Shown here one piece after another: positions 54,237 through 60,616 of a stretch of DNA of 60,726 nt; the stretch's first letter is position 1; every line of letters begins with the position of its first letter. A program made the translations under genes and the position numbers. The stretch comes from SG8-4 sp964598225 (lineage in GTDB: Bacteria; Planctomycetota; Phycisphaerae; Sedimentisphaerales; Anaerobacaceae), in the NCBI GenBank assembly GCA_964598225.1, contig CAZRBG010000036.1, positions 1 to 60,726 of the forward strand, in the 5' to 3' direction. The notes under the pieces are model-generated. The model saw only the letters and a program-made list of their open reading frames with translations. It had not been told where the DNA came from and did no database searches.

Positions 54237-54530
54237 ATGACGTTCAAACTGCGAGCAAGCGACTTCAGGACTCTCGAGCACCTTGCGGATCATCGGATTC
54301 TTACCATGTCCCAGCTCGCAACTGTTTTGCAGAAGAACAGGCACGCAGTGCGGAAAAGGGTCCGTGGTCTCAGACAAGAGGGCTTTGTAGAAGTGACGAC
54401 CAATGAATTTGGGCAGAGCTTTGGCCGGCCCGAGAGTCTCCTGGGATTGACTGAACATCGTGTCAAACTGCCCGCCCTGCCCCAGACCGACCTTGGTCGA
54501 TTAGCTCCTTTCGAATGGACTGCCCCCTGA
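54237..54530 (+). CDS. Winged-helix DNA-binding protein
   Basis: 97 residues, start ATG 54237 with GAGGT upstream. Residues about 10-70 form a wHTH (ILTMSQLATVLQKNRHAVRKRVRGLRQEGFVEV) similar to MarR-like and replication-relaxation N-terminal domains. It runs tail-to-tail into the Orc1/Cdc6-like gene and overlaps it by 68 nt. Short for the replication-relaxation family, so it may be a truncated relative or a stand-alone repressor. Confidence 0.65.
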   Translation: MTFKLRASDFRTLEHLADHRILTMSQLATVLQKNRHAVRKRVRGLRQEGFVEVTTNEFGQSFGRPESLLGLTEHRVKLPALPQTDLGRLAPFEWTAP

Positions 54531-55767
54531 TTCCGAAATTCGATAAAACCTGAATGTACAATCTATCCATCAGCTCTGAAGGTAGATCCAGTATGATCTC
54601 CCGCGTTCTTCCGTATCTGCCGCGGGACAGGACGCGGCTGCGCAGCAACGAGTAGATATCCAGCTCCGAAATGAGGTCTCCAAACGCCCGTCCCGTCAGC
54701 GGCCGCATATCGGCTTTTTTGCAGAACCTTCTATAGGCATCATACGCTTCTCCGGTACCTATTGAACCATGCTCGCTCTTACATGTGGCTTCTACCACGG
54801 CTCCCACGGCTGCCTGGAGTTGCGGCGGCGCCGATCGAAGCAGCGTAAGGTAACGGTCCTGGTCCAGTTCAGTTGCCGCTCTATCAACCAGCTCGAGTGT
54901 AATTTTGCTGCCCGCTTTTTCCGCCAGGTACGCACCTTTTGCCAGAAGCGCGACAGCCTTACGGGCATCGCCATGATCGCGGCTGGCCATGGCTGCGATC
55001 TTTTCAACCACACCGGTTTCAACTGCCTTGGGGTGCAATGCCTTCTCCACCCGGATTCTCAGGATATGCTGCAGGTCAACAGCATCGTATGGCTCGAAGA
55101 TCAGTTCATTGAGCTTCAGGAATGATTTGACTCTTGGATCCAGATGCTCCGGCCAATCCAGCCGGTTGGACACGAGCACCAGGATCAGTTTAGCAGGTAT
55201 CTTCTGTGGGAGCCTTCGCACCAGAAAGGTCATGAAATTGTCCTTGTCGCGGCGGATGTTGTCCACCTCATCGATAAATAGAATCAAATAGCCCTGATAA
55301 TCGGCCAGCGTGGTCTCTATCCGAATCATCATCTCTTCCAGGGATATTCCCTTTTGGTATCGCTTGCTGGCGTTGAGCAAGCAGGCCAGATCGTTCAGAG
55401 CTCTAAAGCACGGCCTTGGATTGGACAAATCCAGATGTTCGTGTCGTATCGGTATGTTTTGGCCGGCGCACATTTCTGACAGCAGGTTCAAAAAGTAACT
55501 CAAGGTCAGCGTCTTGCCTGTTCCGGTCTTGCCCCAGATAGCCAGATGACAGGGATGATCGCCTCGAAGTATAGCGGCGAAATGGCTGCTGAGTTCCCGG
55601 ATCTCGGTGTCGCGGACATTGGCGTTGAATATTTCTTCGAGCACTGCCAGTTGCTCTGCCCTTATGAGCTGTTCATCATCCAGGAACCGTCGGTCTTTTA
55701 TGATTGCACAGCCTACCATATGCTGGATCTGGCTGAGGATCCTGCTGCGGACTCTCGTTGGCTCCAC
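54463..55767 (-). CDS. Archaeal-type Orc1/Cdc6 AAA+ replication initiator homologue
   Basis: 434 residues from GTG 55767, which is preceded by a textbook GGAGGTGA; the frame is open to GTG 55794. All marks of archaeal Orc1/Cdc6 are present in order: N-terminal EEL-like region (about 25-50), Walker A GKTGTGKT (79-86), Walker B LILFIDEVD (161-169), sensor 1 VSN (199-201), DPRVKS with the Arg finger (210-215), sensor 2 HGDARKA (265-271) and a C-terminal winged helix (about 315-400) with TGEAYDAYRRFCKK, PLTGRAFGDLISELD and SRGRYGRTREI, nearly the archaeal consensus. In archaea this protein binds origin repeats and loads the MCM helicase. Bacterial chromosomes use DnaA, so here it most likely drives replication of the mobile element. 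TniB/IstB-type ATPases lack this winged helix. Confidence 0.93.
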   Translation of the reverse strand: MEPTRVRSRILSQIQHMVGCAIIKDRRFLDDEQLIRAEQLAVLEEIFNANVRDTEIRELSSHFAAILRGDHPCHLAIWGKTGTGKTLTLSYFLNLLSEMCAGQNIPIRHEHLDLSNPRPCFRALNDLACLLNASKRYQKGISLEEMMIRIETTLADYQGYLILFIDEVDNIRRDKDNFMTFLVRRLPQKIPAKLILVLVSNRLDWPEHLDPRVKSFLKLNELIFEPYDAVDLQHILRIRVEKALHPKAVETGVVEKIAAMASRDHGDARKAVALLAKGAYLAEKAGSKITLELVDRAATELDQDRYLTLLRSAPPQLQAAVGAVVEATCKSEHGSIGTGEAYDAYRRFCKKADMRPLTGRAFGDLISELDIYSLLRSRVLSRGRYGRTREIILDLPSELMDRLYIQVLSNFGIRGQSIRKELIDQGRSGAGRAV

Positions 55768-56086
55768 TGGAAAATCACCTCCATATGCGTCCACTGGAAG
55801 TACTGCTATAAAAATGTTTCGGTCAAAACGAATGTTCAGAGTGGGGAATTGATCCCTAATTCAACATCTCTCCTGGTGCAACACCCCCAGAGCGCGTTTC
55901 CAGTGGAGAATGCAGGACTGCTTGTGCGAGGTGTCTTGTCTTTCGGTTGCGAATCTGTTCTCACTGCCCGGTGAATCACCTTTCGCAATAGCCTCCTTAA
56001 GAAGATTTATAAGCGTCGTCTTTGTGTAGTAGTAAGTTATAGAGCTAAGAATATATATTATATATATCCGGGCAAGTTCCAGTGGA
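55763..56086. promoter_or_regulatory. Four TTCCASTGGA dyads around and upstream of the Orc1/Cdc6-like start
   Basis: The quasi-palindrome TCCASTGGA occurs at 55763-55773, 55790-55800, 55897-55907 and 56077-56086. The first lies at the very start codon and the second 20 nt upstream. The arrangement fits operator or auxiliary origin sites, for example autorepression by the initiator. No clear -35/-10 was found in the same stretch; the rest of 55.8-56.05 kb contains nothing else I can support. Confidence 0.6.
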
Positions 56087-56470
56087 AATTTACTCCCATG
56101 TTGAGATCAACATAACTCCCGCCCCGGCACCGATTGGCTCGCTGAGTCAGATCAGTATTCCATTTGGCCCCGGCCCGGGGCGGGAGCTGCCGCGCTGGTG
56201 CGGGTTTTCTTCGGGCAGCGAACATTGCGCCGGATGGCGGCTGTGCGGGCCGAGAGAACAGTTACATAAGTACCGCAAGAAGTTACGAAAGTCGCAAGAA
56301 AAGTTACGAAAGTACCCCCCAATAGTTACAAAAGTCTCCGAAAAGGTTACGTAAGTCCGCTCAGAAGGCCTTAAAAAGTTACAAAAGTCTACAGGCTAAA
56401 CCCACCTAAAGTCATACACGAAAGAGCTTTACCAAAAGTTACGAAAGTCGAATATATATAAATTTGATAT
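56048..56470. other. Candidate replication origin with seven iterons
   Basis: Direct repeats of consensus GTTACRWAAGT start at 56261, 56282, 56303, 56325, 56346, 56378 and 56438. The first five are spaced 21, 21, 22 and 21 bp, two helical turns, so they face the same side of the DNA. AT-rich stretches lie on each side (56048-56067 and 56449-56470), and a GC palindrome (GCCCCGGcCCGGGGC, 56167-56181) lies between the left one and the array. The order initiator gene, dyads, AT-rich tract, iterons is that of a theta-type plasmid origin. Confidence 0.75.
56261..56448 (+). repeat. Iteron array (7 x 11 bp)
   Basis: Copies read GTTACATAAGT, GTTACGAAAGT (three times), GTTACAAAAGT (twice) and GTTACGTAAGT. 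Invariant positions are GTTAC and AAGT. Short open frames through this array are products of the repeats. Confidence 0.85.
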
Positions 56471-57067
56471 GTCCCGGTTCCAGTTACACGAAAACGCTCC
56501 GGCAAGTCGTCTGAACAGATCGAGCCTGGCTGTATCCTTCCGAGAATCGTGTATGCCATTGGTAAATTGCCCTGCCTGCCTCGGCTGTTTCTTCTGTTTC
56601 TGAATGCTCCTGCGCGACTCTCCTTCAGTGGATATACAACCTTCTCCCTAACTGGACAAAATCCTTCGTACTCCAATGGATGCTGCGGTGTGCTAACTGA
56701 TGGTGCTATTGTAACTTGCCCTGTCGATTGCGCATTTGGTGTATACGACCTGACGGTAAGCCGTTTGTAGAGCACCTGACACAATACAGCTTTGCAAGTT
56801 TTATGCATCTGCTTATGACCATGGGCTGGCCATGTCAGTGTAACGTCCAGTTCTGAATATGGCTTTATCCGTTTCGAACTGCGGATAGCTCTCCCGCGCC
56901 ACCTCAGCGGCCGACCCTCGATTTTATAAACGGGGAACAATCGCAGCAAACATGGTTGTTCTCCGCTCCGGTTGCAATAGTTATCCAGACTGTGTTCACC
57001 TGGTTATGTTGAGTGCTATGGCTCGAACGGATTGCTCTCAGGGGTGTTGCTTTTCGCTCCGGCCCAC
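56471..57067. other. Stretch without a convincing gene
   Basis: About 600 nt downstream of the iterons. A 186-codon minus-strand frame (TTG start) crosses it but runs into the iteron array, lacks family features and has biased composition, so I do not call it. Nothing else is supported. Confidence 0.4.
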
Positions 57068-57195
57068 GCAGACCCTTTATCGTAAACCTTTCTGCCTTCA
57101 GGGTCGGCCTTACGGCCTAAAGATAATATCGAAGGGTCTGCTAACGAGCCTTGGCTTAGACCTATGGCGGTTCACTATAAAACGGGTGAACCGCC
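57068..57195 (+). ncRNA. Structured leader RNA candidate
   Basis: A long-range perfect 10-bp helix, GCAGACCCTT (57068-57077) with AAGGGTCTGC (57132-57141), closes a domain holding a GGCC-TTAC-GGCC hairpin. A second perfect 10-bp hairpin, GGCGGTTCAC with GTGAACCGCC (57166-57195), follows. The ribosome binding site of the next gene comes 15 nt later. Could be a cis-regulatory leader or a small RNA with a terminator-like hairpin. Confidence 0.5.
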
Positions 57196-57224
57196 GCATG
57201 AGCGATTCAGCCGGAGTTGACAAA

Positions 57225-57461
57225 ATGAACAAACATAAGATATGGAAAATTGTGGATTTCATCCGCAGCCGGGGCAACTTGCCTACGGACCAGTTCGGAC
57301 AGATTCTGCCTATTGACGATTTACTTGCCTGGTACGGTCTGGATGAGTGCCTGTCGAGTTACGAGCAGAGGTGTGTCAAAAAAGAGCTGGCTGCGTTAGC
57401 TGAGGCTCAGTTGGCCATCGAGCAAATCAGGATGGCCGAGCAGCTGCGTGCCGGCAGCTGA
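57225..57461 (+). CDS. Small hypothetical element protein
   Basis: 78 residues from ATG 57225 (GGAG 9 nt upstream); the frame is open further upstream but passes through the structured RNA. Helical, with KIWKIVDFIRSRGNLPTD at the start and a helix rich in Ala/Glu at the end. No family recognised. Preceded by the 57166-57195 hairpin. Confidence 0.65.
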   Translation: MNKHKIWKIVDFIRSRGNLPTDQFGQILPIDDLLAWYGLDECLSSYEQRCVKKELAALAEAQLAIEQIRMAEQLRAGS

Positions 57462-57630
57462 CCGGCCTAATTTTCTTTTTTGGCTCGGTTTTGCAGCGGC
57501 TGTATGTTTCGATTTCTTTGGCCGCTGAGGCTCGCAGGCTCGCCTCCGCGGCCCTTCAATCCTTGCTTGCTATTCCGGCCTGCTGCCTGAATATGCATAC
57601 TGCGTTTCTATAAAGCTTATATTCTACGAC

Positions 57631-57680
57631 GGCCTTCTTACTGTTGACTGGTAAGAAGGCCCATCGCGTTTGACGATGGG
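57631..57680 (+). promoter_or_regulatory. Two adjacent hairpins before a ribosome binding site
   Basis: GGCCTTCTTAC/GTAAGAAGGCC (57631-57661, perfect 11 bp, 9-nt loop) touches CCCATCG/CGATGGG (57660-57680). The AGGAGG of the next gene starts 3 nt later at 57683, so the structures could control its translation or stabilise the message. Confidence 0.6.
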
Positions 57681-57697
57681 TCAGGAGGAAAACCAAA

Positions 57698-58000
57698 ATG
57701 ACAGGACAGACACCAGTGGCAAAGTTCAGGGCAGGACAGGTATCCGCGGCCCTATGGCGAAACGACATCCAGGTTCGAGGCCAGACCATTCAGGTCTTGA
57801 AGGCGTCGGTACAACGCAGATACAAGGACAAAGACAGCGGCGAATGGAAGTCATCGATGAGCTTCAGCCGCAATGAGATACCATTGGCCATCTATTGCCT
57901 TGGCAAGGCATTTGAAAAAATAGTCGAGACCCAGAGCAGCAGCTCAGACAACAGCAACAGTAATGTGGCTGAAGAGCCCATACTTGATGGCGTGATTTGA
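57698..58000 (+). CDS. Small PC4/YdbC-like putative ssDNA-binding protein
   Basis: 100 residues with a strong AGGAGG. The sequence KFRAGQVSAALW, ASVQRRYKDKDSGEWKSSMSFSRNEIPLAIYCLGKAF follows a pattern of small mobile-element and chromosomal proteins (a beta sheet, then RRYKD...W...SF...EIP and a helix) that I associate with PC4/transcriptional-coactivator-like single-strand DNA binders. A Ser/Asn-rich acidic tail (about 80-100) also recalls SSB tails. A replication role with the Orc1/Cdc6-like initiator is inferred. Confidence 0.75.
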   Translation: MTGQTPVAKFRAGQVSAALWRNDIQVRGQTIQVLKASVQRRYKDKDSGEWKSSMSFSRNEIPLAIYCLGKAFEKIVETQSSSSDNSNSNVAEEPILDGVI

Positions 58001-58010
58001 TTACTTGGCG

Positions 58011-58041
58011 GCGGTTCATCGTCAGGACCGCTTTCTTTCTT
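58011..58041 (+). terminator. Terminator after the PC4-like gene
   Basis: GCGGT and ACCGC arms with an 11-nt loop, followed by TTTCTTTCTTCTTTC, 10 nt after the stop codon. Confidence 0.55.
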
Positions 58042-58094
58042 CTTTCTTTGGGCATATGTACGTGAATTCTTATTCCTGTTACATTTGGCTAAGG

Positions 58095-58115
58095 CTTAAA
58101 CCCCTTTGGTTTAAG
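58095..58115. promoter_or_regulatory. Hairpin in the 58.04-58.36 kb gap
   Basis: Perfect 8-bp inverted repeat CTTAAACC/GGTTTAAG with a 5-nt loop, in a 300-nt intergenic stretch otherwise containing only the 58308 hairpin. Confidence 0.4.
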
Positions 58116-58307
58116 AATCCTGGAAATAGTTGATTTTGGAACCACTTTCGGGGGCCTGAACGCTGTCCGAACAGCAAATTGGAATTTGTGATTTTCAATT
58201 CTTCGGGCTGCACGTATTCGCCCCTATCCATATCCCTGCGGAAAATCAAAAATCCCTTAAGCGGTTCGCACGACGTCCAGTCCCAGCCAGAAAGTGCCCC
58301 CAAAATC

Positions 58308-58326
58308 AAGGCCGTGCTTCGGCCTT
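58308..58326 (+). promoter_or_regulatory. Hairpin before the 58357 gene
   Basis: AAGGCCG/CGGCCTT, 7 bp with loop TGCTT, ending about 11 nt before GGGAG of the next gene. Same placement as the hairpins before the 57698 and 59319 genes. Confidence 0.5.
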
Positions 58327-58356
58327 CTCATCTAATAGGGAGAGCCAGGATTCATA

Positions 58357-58590
58357 ATGAGAGACTTTACACTGGCTCTTGCTATTAGGGTCGAAGGCGG
58401 ACTCCACGACCTAATTGATAATTTCTTCCACTCCGTCTTTTCCACAGAGATTGTCGAAAAGACGGAGGTGTTCAGCATGAATGAACAAACAAGTTTCGGG
58501 ATATGTGAAGGCATAGTTGTGCCTGAGTCGCCGTTAATCAAACGGCAGCAAGTCAACAGATACGGCAGCGTCGAAGGTTTGGGTCGTTGA
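58357..58590 (+). CDS. Small hypothetical protein, possibly the front of a split gene
   Basis: 77 residues, ATG with GGGAG...AGGA upstream. No family recognised (LALAIRVEGGLHDLIDNFFHSVF start). The next frame, starting near 58538, overlaps its end in the +1 frame and reads naturally into the 58604-59068 gene. This could therefore be the N-terminal part of one protein separated by a frameshift, or a coupled upstream gene. Confidence 0.5.
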   Translation: MRDFTLALAIRVEGGLHDLIDNFFHSVFSTEIVEKTEVFSMNEQTSFGICEGIVVPESPLIKRQQVNRYGSVEGLGR

Positions 58591-58603
58591 GAATTGCATC
58601 CTG

Positions 58604-59068
58604 GTGTTCGACGACAGTTCACTTGCTGCATCGCAGAATATTGCCACTCAGTCACGTGGAGAGAAATGGTATGCAGAGATTAAGAGACAAGGTAAACGGC
58701 CCGTCATCCAGGGATCTGCATCAATTGACTCCGATACTGGGCGAATCAGGATTACAGTCTATGGCCCGGGCTTCAGTCAAAGCCGAGTACTCAGCGAAGA
58801 GGTGTATCACATCGTCTTTGAGATTATCCGACATACAAGCCCGAGAACTTTTGCGTCGATTAAGAAATGGTATTCGAATCGACTCGATCATGGGCTGGAT
58901 CCTACATGGTACATCCACGAAGCCTTCGCTGATCTCATGGTCCAGGAAGCAGAATTTCCTGCATCGACTGATTTGCCACGGCATGTCGTCAAGTATGCAC
59001 AAAGAGTCTTTTCACCTACCAACATTGTACCGGATTCGGCAATCGAAAGGATCAAGGTCGGTGTTTAG
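58604..59068 (+). CDS. Hypothetical protein, possible zincin-like
   Basis: 154 residues from GTG 58604, the only usual in-frame start codon; the frame is open back to 58538. Contains LSEEVYHIVFEIIRH and, about 40 residues on, HEAFADLM. Together they resemble the E-x2-H...E-x-F-A layout of degenerate zinc metallopeptidases carried by mobile elements; the usual first His of HExxH is Glu. Function not assigned. Followed by a good terminator. Confidence 0.6.
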   Translation: MFDDSSLAASQNIATQSRGEKWYAEIKRQGKRPVIQGSASIDSDTGRIRITVYGPGFSQSRVLSEEVYHIVFEIIRHTSPRTFASIKKWYSNRLDHGLDPTWYIHEAFADLMVQEAEFPASTDLPRHVVKYAQRVFSPTNIVPDSAIERIKVGV

Positions 59069-59088
59069 TCACTTCTCCCTTCTTTTTT

Positions 59089-59119
59089 CCGCGGCTGATT
59101 CTTCTGGTCGCGGTTTTTT
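59089..59119 (+). terminator. Terminator after the 58604 gene
   Basis: CCGCG and CGCGG arms followed directly by TTTTTT, 21 nt after the stop. Confidence 0.65.
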
Positions 59120-59124
59120 GCCCC

Positions 59125-59144
59125 GACGCAGCGATAGCTCCGTC
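59125..59144 (+). other. GATA-loop hairpin, copy 1
   Basis: GACG and CGTC around AGC-GATA-GCT, one internal C-C mismatch. It matches the hairpin at 60035-60056 in loop and inner stem, with differing but pairing outer positions. Confidence 0.5.
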
Positions 59145-59258
59145 AAAATGCAATTATAGAATCATTACTTTGCTATTCATCTGTGGGTCTTATTGGGAGA
59201 ACATCCAGGTGAATCTGTTGGCTTCGGAATTGAGTGTCGGCGGTTGTTAAGGGAAACA

Positions 59259-59297
59259 AAGCTTAGCGATAGACCTCAAACGGCTATCGCTAAGCTT
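59259..59297 (+). promoter_or_regulatory. Large hairpin before the 59319 gene
   Basis: Perfect 14-bp inverted repeat AAGCTTAGCGATAG/CTATCGCTAAGCTT with an 11-nt loop, ending 7 nt before GGAGG. It contains the AGCGATAG word of the two GATA-loop hairpins. Confidence 0.65.
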
Positions 59298-59318
59298 ATT
59301 ATTTGGAGGTGAAAGAAT

Positions 59319-59978
59319 ATGTACTACAAGCACGTGGATAGACGGTCCAGGAAGGCTTTGATTGGCTTTTTGAAGGGGCATTTCCGGTACAACACCATGA
59401 ACAGCTGGAACCAATCGACCAGCTATGCCAACTGTATCAAATTGCATCATGTGAAGAAACCATCCGACATCGATGAAGATACATGGTGGCACATGCTGGA
59501 AATTGACCAATGGCAGAGCATCTTGATCGACCTATTGGATGGTTTTGCACGGCAGTATGATTTTGCATGGCAGGCAGGTATCAACGGCAGAAGCGGCGGC
59601 TACGTCGTTCTGTATCGGGGCGGCATCAAGCCCAGTGGTTACAAAAGCTACTGCACCCGTTGCGGTCAGAAGAATTATCAGTCCGTGCCCGACGGCAAAA
59701 TTGGGACTTGCGGCCGGTGTGATGCCGAGGCCAGAGTCAATTTCAAGCAAACGCACATGCAGGTCTTTACCTGGCCCGGAAAGAACGTCGATATGTACGA
59801 AGACTTTGAAGACTGGACACTCAATGAGCTTCAAAACCGCGTTGAAGTGGTGCAGAGTTTTGACAGGCTATGCGATGATATTGTCTCCACATATGCTGAC
59901 ATGTGCAGGAATTACCGTATCACCGAACAGCAGATTCTTGTTCCGAAAACAATCAAGGTTCTGGAGCCGGTGGATTGA
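59319..59978 (+). CDS. Zinc-ribbon hypothetical protein of integrative elements
   Basis: 219 residues with GGAGG 9 nt upstream. An N-terminal part with FRYNTMNSWNQSTSYANCIKL, a middle domain, then a zinc ribbon CTRCGQ...CGRCDAEA (about 112-137) and a helical C-terminus. I associate the N-terminal WNQSTSYANxxK pattern with uncharacterised proteins of integrative elements. Function unknown; nucleic-acid binding is plausible from the ribbon. Confidence 0.7.
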   Translation: MYYKHVDRRSRKALIGFLKGHFRYNTMNSWNQSTSYANCIKLHHVKKPSDIDEDTWWHMLEIDQWQSILIDLLDGFARQYDFAWQAGINGRSGGYVVLYRGGIKPSGYKSYCTRCGQKNYQSVPDGKIGTCGRCDAEARVNFKQTHMQVFTWPGKNVDMYEDFEDWTLNELQNRVEVVQSFDRLCDDIVSTYADMCRNYRITEQQILVPKTIKVLEPVD

Positions 59979-60000
59979 TTTGAGCTCTTTTGTTTTTTTA

Positions 60001-60030
60001 CCGCGGTCGCTTTTTCTGACTGCGGTTTTC
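60001..60030 (+). terminator. Terminator after the 59319 gene
   Basis: CCGCGGTC and GACTGCGG (8 bp with one G-U) followed by TTTTC, 22 nt after the stop. Confidence 0.6.
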
Positions 60031-60034
60031 ATTA

Positions 60035-60061
60035 CGATGTAGCGATAGCTATGTCGTTTTT
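60035..60061 (+). terminator. GATA-loop hairpin, copy 2, with U-run
   Basis: CGATGTAGC-GATA-GCTATGTCG forms a 9-bp stem with two G-U pairs and is followed by TTTTT, so it also looks like a second terminator. Counterpart of the 59125-59144 hairpin. Confidence 0.55.
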
Positions 60062-60162
60062 CAATAACGCCATTTCTCTTATATGAATAAATGGAAATCC
60101 GGGAAAGCTATCGACGAACTGAAATATACGAAAGATTTTGTTCGCCTTCCGTTGCAATCGTG

Positions 60163-60414
60163 TTAAGCTTTTTCCTTGCGACGTCTGCTCTTCGCAGCTT
60201 TCTCTTGGCGTTTCTGATACATTTCTCGAATCCAGTCTTTGACCGGCAGTTTCCACTGCTGAGTTTTAGAAGGAATATTCTTGACGAGACTTCGGGGGTT
60301 TAGGCCCAGTTCTTTGGCCATACGAATGTCCTCACTGTTCAAGCGGCATCTGCGTTTAGCCTCCGCCCAAAGCATGTCTTTCTTATTCGTTGATTTCACT
60401 TTCTTCTTGGTCAT
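60163..60414 (-). CDS. Small basic conserved hypothetical protein
   Basis: 83 residues, strongly basic at both ends. The central part, AKELGLNPRSLVKNIPSKTQQWKLPVKDWIREMY, follows a pattern (LGLNPRxL...QQWKxPVxxWIxxxY) that I recognise from short uncharacterised bacterial proteins. Overlaps the upstream gene on the same strand by 32 nt, suggesting coupling. Function unknown. Confidence 0.7.
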   Translation of the reverse strand: MTKKKVKSTNKKDMLWAEAKRRCRLNSEDIRMAKELGLNPRSLVKNIPSKTQQWKLPVKDWIREMYQKRQEKAAKSRRRKEKA

Positions 60415-60616
60415 GGAGATAGCCTATCCCATTTGGGCAAACGTTACAATTACTCATCTCAAGCCAGTCCAGCATGGTTATTGATTCATAATACATACGG
60501 TGAACAAATTCTATCTCACATAATACTGTTGGCCTGTCCTCTATGGTGAAACGTGAACTGCTGGTTATGTAATTTCTGAGGGCATGGCAACTGAAGATTA
60601 TGCAATTATCATCCAT
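60383..60616 (-). CDS. Small hypothetical protein with CxxC
   Basis: 77 residues from ATG 60616; no clear ribosome binding site. Contains FSCHALRNYITSSSRFTIEDRPTVLCEIEFVHRMY and a CNVC pair near residue 57. Its 3' end overlaps the next small gene by 32 nt. No family named. The 110 nt to the window edge show nothing further. Confidence 0.5.
   Translation of the reverse strand: MDDNCIIFSCHALRNYITSSSRFTIEDRPTVLCEIEFVHRMYYESITMLDWLEMSNCNVCPNGIGYLHDQEESEINE

Noticed and set aside
56082..56354. 90-codon plus-strand frame through the origin
   Set aside because: Its Lys/Arg-rich C-terminus is produced by the iterons; no ribosome binding site.
56261..56448. Iteron array considered as a CRISPR
   Set aside because: Repeats are 11 bp with about 10-bp gaps, some imperfect, and no cas genes are present; spacing and context fit an origin.
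56389..56949. 186-codon minus-strand frame
   Set aside because: TTG start, runs into the iteron array, no recognisable domain; left uncalled although expression cannot be excluded.
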